From the NCBI RefSeq assembly GCF_958295425.1, contig NC_081148.1, forward strand, positions 13,623,360 to 13,687,359: a DNA stretch of 64,000 nt, given 5' to 3'. Shown here piece after piece: positions 1 through 16,600 of this stretch. Under the pieces are notes generated by a model that was given only the letters and a program-made list of their open reading frames with translations, was not told the DNA's origin and ran no database searches. Every line of letters begins with the position of its first letter. The stretch's first letter is position 1. The stretch is from Solea solea (taxonomy: Eukaryota; Chordata; Actinopteri; Pleuronectiformes; Soleidae). Position numbers and translations under genes: made by a program.

Positions 1-2506
1 AGAAGGGCATTTTAGTAACACATTTCAAACTCAAACTGAGAGTATAGTAGTGTGTGAAAAAATGTGTTTATCTTAGAGAAGAGAAAATAATTGGTACATT
101 TAGGGAATGACAGGGCAGAGCAGGTCAATGACCAATAAATCAGAAAGTTTGAGGGTTAGAAGTTAGAAGTTTTAAATGTTAAATGTTAAAAAATACAAAC
201 GAATAAAGCAATGTGGGGCTGTTTTGGGTGTCACCTTGGCACAACAGAAGCACTTTTCTATCATTCACAAATGACCCATTCTCCTGCCTCCTCTGATGCA
301 TGACTGACACACTAACACTGAGCTGGGCAGATGTTGTGGTCTGTATTGCAGAGTCACATTTGCTCTGCCTGGAACAACACTGTTGATAAGATCAATCCTT
401 CAATCACAGTATTAACTTACTTATCACCTGCTTGGAAAAATCTACAGTTCAACATAAACAATGCTCATGCAGCTGTAAATCACTCACATCAAAAACTGTT
501 ATAAATAACTACCACCAAGTAAATACAAGCATTTCAGCAAAATCACAACTTCAGAAACTGCTTTTTTTGCCACAACTTTACTATTACAATGTTGATATTT
601 TAGCCTCTAGTGGCCTGAAATATGAATTGCAATTTGCAAGTATAGCCTCTTTTTTTTTTCCATAAAACCTTGACAATCTCCCTTGCTCCTTCTTCCACAG
701 AACAGTACCATGCCACCATGATGTAACAGATTACCACTCTTATCTTAGATTGTACAACAGCTCTTGTCACAGAAAATCCCTACCCATCTTCTTACACATC
801 CTTTTTCTTGTTCTGTGTGTGTCCAAGTCAAACTTGATGCACGTTACATTAAAGATATTTGTCTTTAAATTACAGCCTCTATCTATCCCTGGACTGTAAG
901 GTTCCTTAAATCTGATCGGGTCATTTTAAATTCAATTTCCTAATGAGTGTGCATTTAACAGGAAGATCTGTCTGTTCTTCTTATTGATCTGTGCCTTGGC
1001 AAACTAAGTGTTTGTGTGACTGTAATTGGAATGAGCTGCAAATGAACTACCCTGCAGGGATCAGTAAAGTTGACTGATCTGAATCTCTTGACAAAACACA
1101 TGAAGAGGTAAAGTAAGCTTTCTGGTAAAGCTCCATGCTTTCCCTTGCCCCCAGTTTAAAATATTTAGCATACATAACATTTGTGTAATACTCAAAAATA
1201 CAGTTCAGTTTAACTGCCAAGTGATAAACACACTTTTTTTCTTAAAACCAAGTGCAAGAACTGAAAAGAACTGTGTACCTTGAAATGTCTATTGGCTCCT
1301 TGTTCATTTACTTTGTCACTGAACACCTAAGGCTGGGTATCAAGCTTCAGGACAATCGACAAAACTTTCTCTGTATCACCTAATATCAGAAATGTGTTAT
1401 TCAATATCAAATTGTGGTACACCAGGAGGTTTTAATTCCTCGGTGTGAGTCAGTGTGATTTTCATTAGATCGGTACTGATAATGTATCATTCAGGAATCA
1501 TTTTCCAGGTCCGGGTATCAATGTTGATTCCATATTTTTAATTAGTACCCAGTCCTGATAGACACAAAATGGGGCCTTTACATCTGGGTCAGAGAGTAAA
1601 GATCCCCATCATAGCTTCTTCTGTTTTAACCAAACCAAACCATCCATATATCAGACAAAGTATATACATGTTGTTGTTATCATACACACAGGTCACTGAA
1701 TGTATCACTACAATTTTATCTCTGGTGACTCTGCCACAGTAAACAGGCTGTAAAGCATGTTGAGCTTACATACATTAACCACCATGTCTTCTGTTTCATC
1801 CCCTTCAGCAGGTTGGGGAGTGCCTCTCTCATATTCAATTTCATGTTATGCTGGCACTGCATTACTCTCAAGTTATACTGTAAAACTGATACATTTACAG
1901 TCAGCACAGGAAGTAGAAGAGAGTAGTGATTAATTCATTCAGGGATATTTGATTTTGTGCCTTCAACATACCAATTTGATTTCTATTCAACGAATGATCT
2001 TTAAATCTGCTCCAGTGTCACAAACATGAACAAACAACCTAGAAATTAAACTCGCAGGGTCATTTTTATGGGCAACAGCCTTGTTTTCCTTTCGTTACCG
2101 AGCCTGATACTAAAATAATGTTAACAAATCTGTTACCCAGACTGTTGTACCACTGAAATGCAGTTTAGCTGAACCAGTCCAAACCTGCTTATTTGTTTTC
2201 CTCCTTGTTTCGTTATTTTACGATAGTCTTATATTTTTCTTAGGTTCTGGAAGATGCTAATGGCTAAAACTTAGCTAGGTCAACAGTCTGACCACCATAA
2301 GTGTGGTTAGACGCTAACCCATGTGTGTGTACTGTGTGGACAGAGGCGACACATCCGCGACAGCTTCTTCCATGTCTGTATGACATTAGGATTATATACA
2401 CTGTTAACATTCAATTAGCAACCCCACATTCAACACTGACCACTGGGGTCCAACAAGCTAGGTACTTAGCATATATATATAGAATCGTTTCGTTACTGCT
2501 TTAGGG
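1..2506 (-). other. ate1: ate1 intron 1 (partial), no coding exon seen
   Basis: This stretch lies downstream, on the minus strand, of the ate1 first exon, so it is read as intron 1 running off the left edge. I looked for the next ATE1 exon by protein similarity and did not find one. Contents are non-coding: a degenerate inverted-repeat element at about 1329-1558 and a LINE-like 3' tail at about 1030-1085 (a 'gggatcagtaaagtt' type ending). The short open frames here show no family resemblance. Confidence 0.6.
1329..1558. mobile_element. degenerate inverted-repeat element (MITE-like)
   Basis: The left end (aaggctgggtatc, 1329-1341) and the right end (tacccagtcctga, 1546-1558) are imperfect inverted repeats, with further gtatcat/gatac-type inner blocks. 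This fits old non-autonomous teleost DNA elements ending in 'ggctgggtatcg'. Non-coding. Confidence 0.4.
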
Positions 2507-2512
2507 ACTTAC

Positions 2513-2612
2513 CATGAGAAACGTTCCCCATTTCATTTTTACAGTAACCACAGCGGTAGCCGCCGTCTCCGCCGAAATATTCAACTATCGTGAAAGACTT
2601 GTTTCCTGCCAT
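2513..2612 (-). CDS. ate1: ate1 exon 1, arginyl-tRNA--protein transferase (partial)
   Basis: ATE1 moves arginine from Arg-tRNA onto N-terminal Asp/Glu (and oxidised Cys) of proteins, feeding the Arg/N-degron pathway in cytosol and nucleus. Only the first coding exon is in the window: ATG at 2612-2610, 33 codons plus one base, then a GTAAGT donor (2512-2507 on the minus strand). The peptide starts MAGNKS and contains IVEYFGG followed by YRCGYCKNEMGNVSH, the N-terminal Cys-x2-Cys block typical of animal ATE1. From family knowledge, these cysteines belong to the conserved N-terminal cysteine set proposed to bind an iron-sulfur cluster. The remaining exons are outside the window or not found. Identification rests on a short but distinctive motif. 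Confidence 0.82.
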
Positions 2613-2720
2613 CTTTGATATCCACAAAGGTGACAGCTGACTTTCCCCAGTGTCTTGCGGCAAGTACTGCTGGTTCACAAACCCCGCCCGCAACTAGTAC
2701 GTCATCAATGGTGCTTTGCA
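2613..2720 (-). promoter_or_regulatory. ate1: probable ate1 promoter / 5' UTR
   Basis: Directly upstream of the ate1 start are a GC-box-like ccccgccc (about 2681-2690) and a CRE-like half site tacgtca (about 2698-2705). No TATA box is evident. This is a compact promoter as expected for a housekeeping gene; the start site is not determined. Confidence 0.35.
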
Positions 2721-2800
2721 GAGCAGTGGGAAATTTGAATACTTATTTGCTGACATTGTGAATATTATTAGACAATATTATTATACTATCGAGAACCCCT

Positions 2801-2930
2801 ATGACACTAAACTTTGACATTTTGTTGTCGTCCAAAATTTGACAGAAATGTCATAGTTTAGTATGTCGACAAAATTTGACAGATATGTCATAGTCTAGTA
2901 TGTCATCCAAAATGTGACAAAAATTTGAGT
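2801..2930. repeat. short tandem repeat, 37-38 bp period
   Basis: The block 'caaaatttgacag' begins at about 2833 and 2870, and a diverged 'caaaatgtgaca' at about 2908, giving a 37-38 bp unit repeated roughly 2.5 times. Each unit holds a small tgaca/tgtca dyad and a 'catagt(t/c)tagtatgtc' segment. A partly inverted copy (gacactaaactttgacat) precedes the array. It is non-coding and lies in the spacer between ate1 and aldh18a1. Confidence 0.7.
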
Positions 2931-3225
2931 TTCATTAACAGTAATTGTTTTTACTTAATTCAGTCTGCCTTAGTCTTTATTATTTATCCTTGTGTCCTCT
3001 TTTTACATTAAACACTAAAACAAATTCCTTGAATGTTAAAAACTACTTTGCAATAAAACTGAATCTCATTTTAAACTTTTAAAAGAAAAATCGGCTAATT
3101 TGATTAAAATATTTAATAATAAGATGAATCAGACTATAGGCCATATTTATTGTTCAACAAGGAGCACTGTGATGCAGTCTTTTTAAAGGAGACATAAATC
3201 ACAAAAACACCAGTTAAGAACTATA

Positions 3226-3657
3226 CAGCATATTTATTGAGTCTGCAACAAAGAACCAAGATCAACATTCTGGGACTTACAAAAACACCAAGGGAGAGTT
3301 TGCATGTAGAAAAATATGTCATGGTAATAGCCATTGATTTATTTTATTACCACTATAAAAATGAAAATGGTTTGAGAATCTGTTTACATTATTAGTCATG
3401 GAACAACCAGTGATTCACTGGGAAGATTGGCGTTTAACTTATAAAAAGGTTTCTGTTCTGTTCACACACCAGCAGCTTGGTTGCCCAATACAATAACCTC
3501 AGTTTGGTATGTGAGCTTCCTGTAACATAATAATGGATTTACACAGGCGTTTAAGGAGCAGCGGAAAAGATGAAGTGCTGAGAACAAACACAGTCCTTAA
3601 AATAACTGGGTAAACATCAGACATCTTGATTCAGGTGATGAATATTTATTTGGGCAA
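3226..3657 (-). other. aldh18a1: aldh18a1 3' UTR and candidate poly(A) signals
   Basis: The region follows the aldh18a1 stop codon on the minus strand. Candidate AATAAA signals, seen as tttatt on the plus strand, lie near 3646-3651 and 3228-3233. Either could end the transcript; the distal one would leave only about 600 bp to the ate1 start. No open frame of interest is present. Confidence 0.45.
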
Positions 3658-8825
<5,168 letters not shown>

Positions 8826-9579
8826 GGCACTAACAAATGAGGAGAGCTGTGATAAAAAACAGATAATCAACAATCAGGCAATCAGGCAACAATCAGACAA
8901 TCAGGCCGTGATGATGTTTTTGTCACGTTTCAATTGTATCACAATATTAGGGTGCCATTCCACCTTATGCTATGCTTCTTCTTTATTGACATTCGAAAGT
9001 ATCCTCCTAACACCAAAACAGAATTATACATACCTTGAGTAAATAACCCTCAAGTAATATTTGAAAAATAGAGCATGCCAGTCAGTCCATCTGTCATTTT
9101 CTAAATTGAATGGTACAGTAGTGCCACATTTAACTGCCCCTGACTAATGACCTATTAAACTGGGTGTATAAAATGTAACAGTGGCACAAATCCCACCAAA
9201 ATTGGTGAACATATTCCTACGGTCGAGCCTTATCTTAGTGTCACTTAAATAAGTCACACTGTATGACAGGGAGTTGTCATACTGAACCAGTGAAGGTATT
9301 GTTGTTTACATGGGTTAACCTAGCAATATTAAATGTGAACTCGCTCTTCACAAGAAAAGGAACAGTTGTAATTGAGGCCAACTACATTTGCAACTAGTTT
9401 TAGATCAATTCTGACTGACTGTAGCGAGAAATAATAAGTGTTGCTCCTTTGAAAAAGTGCACATAGGGCTACTAGCTAATGTTAGTTAGCATTAGCTATC
9501 ACGACATCTCACTGCCTAGCTCAGCGGTTATTTTTGACAAAAATGGACAGAAGGTGATTTGCACATAATGAACACTTAC

Positions 9580-9830
9580 CTGACAATGTCAATGTCCACA
9601 AAACCCCGTCACAACTGCACCCGTGGGAGCTCTGTAGGTGACACGTTGTCAGCCGGACAGGGGAACCCACGCTGCCACATCCACAGCCTACGTCGGTTGG
9701 TTGCGGCAAGTGAACTATTCACAAACGATATGTACGTAGGATCTGTGGATACGTCCATTGTGGAAGCAGGAAGAATACGTTTATTGCGTACGTAGAAATA
9801 GTTATTGTGATGGGCGGGCACTTCCGTAGG
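9580..9830 (-). promoter_or_regulatory. aldh18a1: aldh18a1 non-coding exon 1 and promoter
   Basis: A strong CAG|GTAAGT donor on the minus strand (exon end 9580) faces the exon 2 acceptor at 8846, so a 5' non-coding exon probably covers about 9580-9760. Just upstream lie a GC box (gggcggg, about 9812-9818) and an ETS-type site (CGGAAGTG on the minus strand, 9826-9819), a common pair at TATA-less housekeeping promoters. The start site is inferred. Confidence 0.5.
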
Positions 9831-10516
9831 TAGTGGAAGTTGAAGTGCAGAAGAGAGTTTAAATACAGTAAATACACACCAGACTCAGTGTTTACAATGA
9901 ACATGTAATATACATTATACTAACACAACTGCCCAAAGAAATACAGATAAGCCTACATCTTCATAATTTATAATCAAATAAAATGCAGTATCACATAATA
10001 ATAATAAAGAATATAATATAAAATATATAAAGAATAGAATATTTTCATCATAAAGCTGACTGTTGTGTAATATAATAGTTGTAATTACTGTTAATGGATT
10101 AAAATACTGCAGGCACATTTTGTATTTTTTTTAATGTTTTAGCCAAAAACATAAACAATGAGATATATATATATATATGTATTTACTACTTTAATAAATT
10201 CATGACAACCAAGGAACATTTGCTGATGAAGATTGTGAGATAAAGCCATACAAATAATAAGTTAGTTGCCATTACAGCATTTAGGGGAAATAAGTGGTCT
10301 AATTTATTCTACTTTGATGGAAACATGCCAGTCCATTGTGTGGTTTTCCTGGAGTCAATGGTTCGAAACATCTACTCGAGGATATCAGCTCATCTTTTGT
10401 AATCTGACTCTGGTACACGTGTGCCTTGCCAAGAGAGGCTTGTGAAACATTCATGAGCAGAAAGACTACAGGGGCACAGAACACACTGAGCAGCAGCAAC
10501 AGGTGCAAGCAGAGCT
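9831..10516. other. spacer between aldh18a1 promoter and trim
   Basis: AT-rich sequence between two divergent genes, with an (AT)n run near 10162-10178. No exon or conserved element is recognised. The trim promoter should lie in its right part, but no clear TATA or initiator was assigned. Confidence 0.5.
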
Positions 10517-12613
10517 ATGGGGACTGTTGAGGAAACCTTGAAGTGTCCCATCTGCCAGGATTTATTCACAGATCCTGTGACACTCCCTTGTGGACATGAC
10601 TTCTGTCTCACCTGCATCCATGCTGTCTGGGAAACAGATGGGCCAAATGAAGGTCCTTTCTTCTGTCCAGAGTGTCAGATATTCCTCCCCTCTGACCTGA
10701 CTCTGAAGATAAACAACAGCCTTCAGAACAAAATAAAGGACCTCACCACTAACAGGCCATCCGCTGCCGAGCCATCTCAATCATCTTCAACTGTCCACTG
10801 TGACCACTGTATAGAGACACCATCAGTGGCCGTGAAGACCTGTCTCACCTGTGATGCTTCACTGTGCCAGGCTCACACACTGCTACACCAACAGAGGTCT
10901 GCTCTGAGGGAGCACACAGTTGTGGATGTGACAGGGGATCCGCTGTCTCTCAAGTGCAAGGAACACCGTGATGAGCTCAAGCTGTTCTGTATGGAGGAGA
11001 GAGTTCCTGTGTGCTGTTTGTGTGTTCTTGTCGGTACGCACAAGAACCACAAGGCATCTCAGCTCCATGAAGCCTGTTCACACTTCAAGGTAATTATTTG
11101 TCATGTTTTGTCATTGGCTCCTGGGATTCGTTTTCTTTTTTTGTCATTGTTGATTGCTGATTTCATTCCTCATTAGGGTATTAACTTTCTAAAGCAGGTT
11201 ATATTTCTGTTATTAGGGCATATTAGAGTCCACAATGAACCAACTGCTGAAGAGGAGAAGTGAAGCAGAACTTGCTATCAAGGACTTGGAGTGCATGTAC
11301 ACACAGACATTGGTACAATCAATATAACACACAATTCTATCTTCTTCTTTTTTTTTTTTAATTCACAGATTGAGTGTATTTAAACAATGTACTGTATATT
11401 TGTCTTTCCCAGAAATCTGCTGCAAACTTCAGAGAGAGAATCTCAGACAAGTACAACAGAATCCGCGTTGTGTTGGATGGTGATGAGCGTCTGATGATGC
11501 AGATCATAGATGCAGAGGAGACATACATGACAGAGTGGCTAGAAACCAAAAGGGGCTTCATGGAGGCCCAAATCGAAGAGATAGATAGTCTCAGAGCGTC
11601 TAACAAATTGCTCCTCCAGGAAACAAATGATCTGCAATTCCTACAGGTAGATTCATAGAATGAGTATCATGTGTTACTGTGCATATAGAATAGTTGTACA
11701 TTATCCTTTTTATTCCACAGCAAATTGCAACAATGAATCCTTGGTGAGTATGTCCTACCTCTTTTTGTTATCTATTCCCCACTTCTTTTGTTAGGATTTT
11801 TTTTTAATGGTTTTCAGTTTTTATCTTAGTGAACCATTGGATTTAGCACCAATCCAGGAAGTAGAGAGGGATCTGTGTGACCTTGAGAAACTGAGAACAG
11901 TGGAGAAGCTGGTGGATGACCTTTCAGTGGCTCTGTCCCAACATTTTCCACGAATGTGGTCATGTTAGTGAGGAATCTAATATTTACCAATCTGAAATTC
12001 ACCCTGACTATCACTGTAGTTTCGTTCTGAACGCTCACTTTCATTTGCAGATCTAAGTTCTCCTGCCCTGGACACCGAGACAGCCCACCCAAAACTGGAA
12101 ATATCCCAGGATGGGAGGCAAGTGTGCTGGAGAAGACAGCCTATCACTGAGGCTACGAGCCAGCAACCATATGACTCCCAGTACAGTGTTCTCACTCAAG
12201 AAAGCTTTGCTACTGGCCAGCACTACTGGGAGATCATAGTCCAGGAGAAACTGTACTGGCTGATAGGTGTGACCACTGGGCCAGTTAACAAAGAAGATGA
12301 ATCAAGTCAGAATTCCTCCTGCTCACGCCTAAACAACACATTCTGGTGCATCTACCATGGGGACGGGCAGTACCTGGCTCTGCATGATACCCAGGAGAAG
12401 CAATTGTCAGTGGGAAAGAGAGTTAAAAAGCTGGGTATACTGGCCAATCTTCAAAAGGGGGAGTTGTCATTCTACAATGCTGATGCAATGACCCTACTTC
12501 ACTCATTCTGTGTGCAGTGCAAGGAGCCTCTGTATCCCATGTTAAACCCATGCATTGATGTGAACGGACTGAACCACCAGCCTCTTACCTTGTTCTGGAT
12601 AAAAGACCCCTGA
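10517..12613 (+). CDS. TRIM-family E3 ubiquitin ligase, RING-B-box-coiled coil-B30.2
   Basis: Exons 10517-11089, 11217-11312, 11413-11646, 11721-11743, 11830-11963 and 12051-12613 join in frame to 540 residues. The 96, 234 and 23 bp middle exons are the classic TRIM pattern. Domains: C3HC4 RING at about residues 10-53 (CPIC, CGHDFCLTC, CPEC), a first B-box at about 95-121 (CDHC, CLTC), a second B-box at about 145-185 (CKEH, FCMEE, HKNH), a coiled coil at about 190-310, then PRY/SPRY at about 355-540 with LDTETAHP, GQHYWEI and FWCIYH. Family role: ubiquitin transfer to targets bound by the B30.2 domain, often in antiviral immunity, in the cytosol. It resembles the TRIM25/TRIM16/TRIM47 and fish finTRIM groups, but I cannot assign an orthologue. 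The start is fixed by the RING; no frame damage is seen. Confidence 0.9.
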
Positions 12614-13306
12614 GAAATCCAGATCTAGGTGAAGACTGAACCTTTGGGACGTGAGAATGTATTCAGTATCAACCTCTGTTTTGTCTTCACCAATATTTTT
12701 TCACAATTATTTAAACTTTTGTTCACATCAAATTACAACGGGACACTATAAAAGCTGTGCGGTAGGTTTTTTTTTTATGGTTCTTCATAGTTGTATAATA
12801 ATTCCTATGTCACATGCTGAGGACATTGCAAGTCAGGTGCATCATCAAACAACATTTTTGTTCTGTGCAAAAGTCTAGCTCTCGTGTTTGTTCTAATGTA
12901 TTTCGGGAAGTCAATGACCCGTGTGTAATCTTAAACTACTTTTTCTTTGTATAACTGTATCATCAACTCACTAGAGCATGAAGGACAGGGGCTCCTTTAT
13001 TCTCACATGCTAGTGGACCAACAGAGCTACTGAAGCAAATAGAATGTCTAGTGCAGTTGAATAACATACTTCACACACTACTGTGTATGTACTGTATCTG
13101 TTTACTTTGACTCGTAGTTTTGTTTTGTGGCTCATTAGCAGAACCTTGTATGACACAAAGAGTTTTTAAATAGTGTTTAGAAAAGGAGAAAATTAAACTT
13201 TATTTAAATTTTGAGCAGAATTTTTTTGAGCACTGGCTTCTTCAAAAACAAAAAAGCCCTTTTTTTCTTTAAAAAAAAAAGTGGCACAGTAGCAGATACC
13301 TATGAC
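12614..13306 (+). other. trim 3' UTR and convergent spacer
   Basis: Non-coding sequence after the trim stop. It holds short A/T runs (13261-13280), an ATTAAA at about 13192, and the AATAAA at 13307-13312 that may end the transcript. The short open frame at 12651-12878 has no recognisable protein. Confidence 0.5.
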
Positions 13307-13321
13307 AATAAAATATTTATT
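13307..13321. terminator. overlapping two-strand poly(A) signals, trim / habp2
   Basis: The plus strand reads AATAAAATATTTATT. AATAAA (13307-13312) serves the plus-strand trim and tttatt (13316-13321) is AATAAA for the minus-strand habp2. The latter lies 331-336 nt past the habp2 stop codon, the former about 700 nt past the trim stop. Use by both genes is inferred from position. Confidence 0.55.
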
Positions 13322-13651
13322 TGATGTCATTTGTGGGTTTCGGTACGACTCTTATCTGAGTTCAGATGAGCCAGCCTTGGTCCTGATGAGGATGTACAGA
13401 CAAATATAAACAGCATAAAGAAACACTCAAGACAAAAAGCATTTGTGGGCTGTAAATGTCTGGTCACTTTAAAACTTTGACTCCATTTCTTCAAGGACTG
13501 GAGAACCGAGAGACCATTGACTGATGTAAAGATGATGGACTAAGAAAATATTGCGAAAAAAAAACAAAATTCATAATTCAAAAGCTTAACATTATGAATA
13601 GGATTTGCTCCATTCCCAGGCAGGCCTGTGGGTACACTGACTGGAATATTC

Positions 13652-16600
13652 TTACGGAAATGTTGCTTGAGTCTTCAATTTGATCCAGTCCAAGAAGTGA
13701 GTGACCTGTGTGTAGACCCCAGGCTTGTTCTTCTTCCCACATTGGTCTCCCCAACTCACCACACCATAAACAACACTGGTATTGTTCTCCTTACAAGTCA
13801 GGGGTCCCCCAGAGTCACCCTGAAACAGGAGAAAACAGCTGACCACACAAAAATGCACTGGTGCACACAGCAAACAGAACACACATCTGATAAGTTAGTC
13901 GGTCACCTATTTTGAATGATAACATGCTGTTAACTGGCAAGGTTCCTCCACTCACCTGGCAGGAATCAACACCTCCATGCAGGTAACCAGCACAGAACAT
14001 GGTATTATCCAACGTTTTACCATAAACAGCATCTTCAGCGCATTTCTCCTGGTTGATCAGCAAAACATTGGCCTTCAGCAGGTGGTTGGAACCTAACTCG
14101 GCTGCAGAGGCATGAGATGTCACAAATAAAACAATGCAGACCAGAAATCATAACAACAGCAGCGTTGTTTTGCAAATGAATATGCAATCTCGGCCCTTAC
14201 AGTCCTCTGTGGCACCCCATCCAGAAATGGTACACTCCTTGCCATCAGGCAGTCTGGCATCAGGCAGACAGGCTGTCTTTACAAACTGGCTCTCAGTGGC
14301 ACAAACACCGTCAGTACCATTCAGCCTCAGCACAGCTTTGGAAATGCAAATCATATTTAATGAGTGATAGATAGACATAGACAAAGTCACATAAAACAAG
14401 AGTTCTTCTTAATTCTAAAATGTAATATTCTTGGAACTATCAATTCTAAATTGATATCAAATGAAAGAGACATGGATCACCTATGTCATTGTACACAGCT
14501 TTAGGAGTCTCCCTAAAGTTCTCATGTACAATAGCCTCTTCAACGTGTAGGACTTGCTCTGAGGGTTCCTCCACATTCAGTGACAGACTTCCCAACATCA
14601 CCTGCATGTCCTTTGTTTGATCACTGTTCAAACACAAACCACACATGATTCATTCACATGTGTCAACTAGACCAGAATTAACAATCCATGTAATGTTTTT
14701 TTTTTTGTTTGTTTTTTATAAATATGGAGGCAATAACAAAGTGCGTACACGCAGTGTCCTGCTGTCAGTACCCAGCAGCTGGCAATGAGAACTCCTCCAC
14801 AGATGTGTCTGTGTGGCAGGTTGGTGTTCTTTGGTCTCACTTGCAAAGACACTTGCCAGGGTAAAGCCCCAGGAGGAACCTTTAGACCTCCAAAAATTCG
14901 GGTAAGAGCTTGTTTTGCATGAGGCTTTCCACAGGTGGAGAACTGTTTAGGCAGAGCAGTGGTACTGGGGATGGTAGGACCTTCAGTGGCTACAGGAGTA
15001 GGCTGTGGAGCCTGGCCTTCAGTAGTAGGGGGTTCAGTAGTTACGGGGAGTTTAGTAGTCATGGGGGGGTTAGTAGTCACTGGTGGTTTAGAAGTCACTG
15101 GGGGTTTAGAAGTCACTGGGGGATTGGTAGTCATTGAGGGTTTGGGGGTTGTTGGTTGTAGAGTTGTAGGTTCAGGTTTTGTAGGTTCTGGATGGGCACT
15201 CGGATCAGGGATGGTGGGAATTATATCAGTTGGTGTCACATCTGAAAACACAGAGCAGAGAATGGGGAAACAGTTTTTGTCTTTTTGAATTGAAATTGAA
15301 CATTGGATGCTGACCTGTTGGCTCAGGACACTCGGTCACATCACAGTAGTCCCACCGCAACTTGCGGCCCCTTCTGTAGAAACACCAGGGCATTCTCTCC
15401 CCATCTGGGTTTCTGTGACACATAAAATGTGTCAGTGAATGTTGTCCTCTTATAGCTGTTGTCCATGTTTTAATACCATACATATTTATTTTCCCCTCAC
15501 CTGCAGAAGTTGTGAGGGCCAAGTCCGTCTGGGTCCTCGAAGGAGCTGAAAGGATTTGTTCCTTTATCCAGGATAAAGTGTGAGTTCCAGTATAGGCATT
15601 CATCACCATCATCTGTCTCACTCACATTTCCACGATATGACTCTCCATCGTCCACATAGCAGTCATCAGGGCCTAAGAAATGCAAGAAATTGATATGCTA
15701 AAGGGATGGAATTTGAGTAACGATAGAAATTTACACTGGAAAATGGAGCATGATGATTTAGGGGTGAAGCATTTACCAACATGGCAAAAGCGTCCTCTGT
15801 ACCCTGGAGCGCACTGGCAGTCAAAGTCGTTACCGTCCCTGATACACGTTCCACCATTTTTACATGGTGAATTCTCACACGGTGCAGCTTTGGAGAAAAA
15901 CGGTACAAAGTGTAAGCGACAAAGTGTTGAAAGAGTGTGGAAAGAATAGGAGAAGACAAACCTTAATCTTTTTAAGATTAAGAAATGCTGCCTACCTCTT
16001 ATGCACCTCGGTGGCTGGAATGGCTCCTTGCACTTGCATTCATAAAAGGGGTCAGTGGAAGTCAGCACACATTCACCACGTCCACATCTACCCATCTTAC
16101 AAGCTTTTGGACCTGAGGTGAAAGCATAATAAAGAAAATAGTTTTTTTTTTTTTACATTTGGTTGTTTTTAAATGAAAGGTCTGCAGGCAACTGTCGAAA
16201 AGATAATGTTTCAAACCTTTCTCGCATCGTCTTCCTTTGAAAGGTTTGGGACAGTCACATTTGATTTTTTTCTTGCCTTTCTGCTCACACACTCCATTGT
16301 GTAAGCAAGGATTTGGGTCACAGTCACCTAAGAAACAAGAAATTAGAAAGAAAGAAACCACTTTACATGAGAGCTTAACAAAAGAAAAATGACATTACAT
16401 AATTATGCCTTGTGAATATTTCCTTATGTTTCCCCATTTCTCCAATCATGTCTCAACATCACAATCCACATCACACAGCATGCATGTGCATCATAAAAAT
16501 GCATGTTTAAGATAGAACAGTGTTGCATAGACTTTTCCTTTTCATTCCACCCTGTGTTGTGTTTTATAGTTGTGTTTGCTTTTTAAATTTTATTTTCCTT

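Noticed and set aside
1716..1907. Minus-strand 63-codon frame as a possible second ate1 exon
   Set aside because: It lacks the residues expected after SHG in ATE1 (the Met-Trp start of exon 2 and the following region), and no matching acceptor and phase were found.
14935..15288. Plus-strand frame with repeated VVTGGLEV units
   Set aside because: Antisense shadow of the habp2 Pro/Thr linker repeats.
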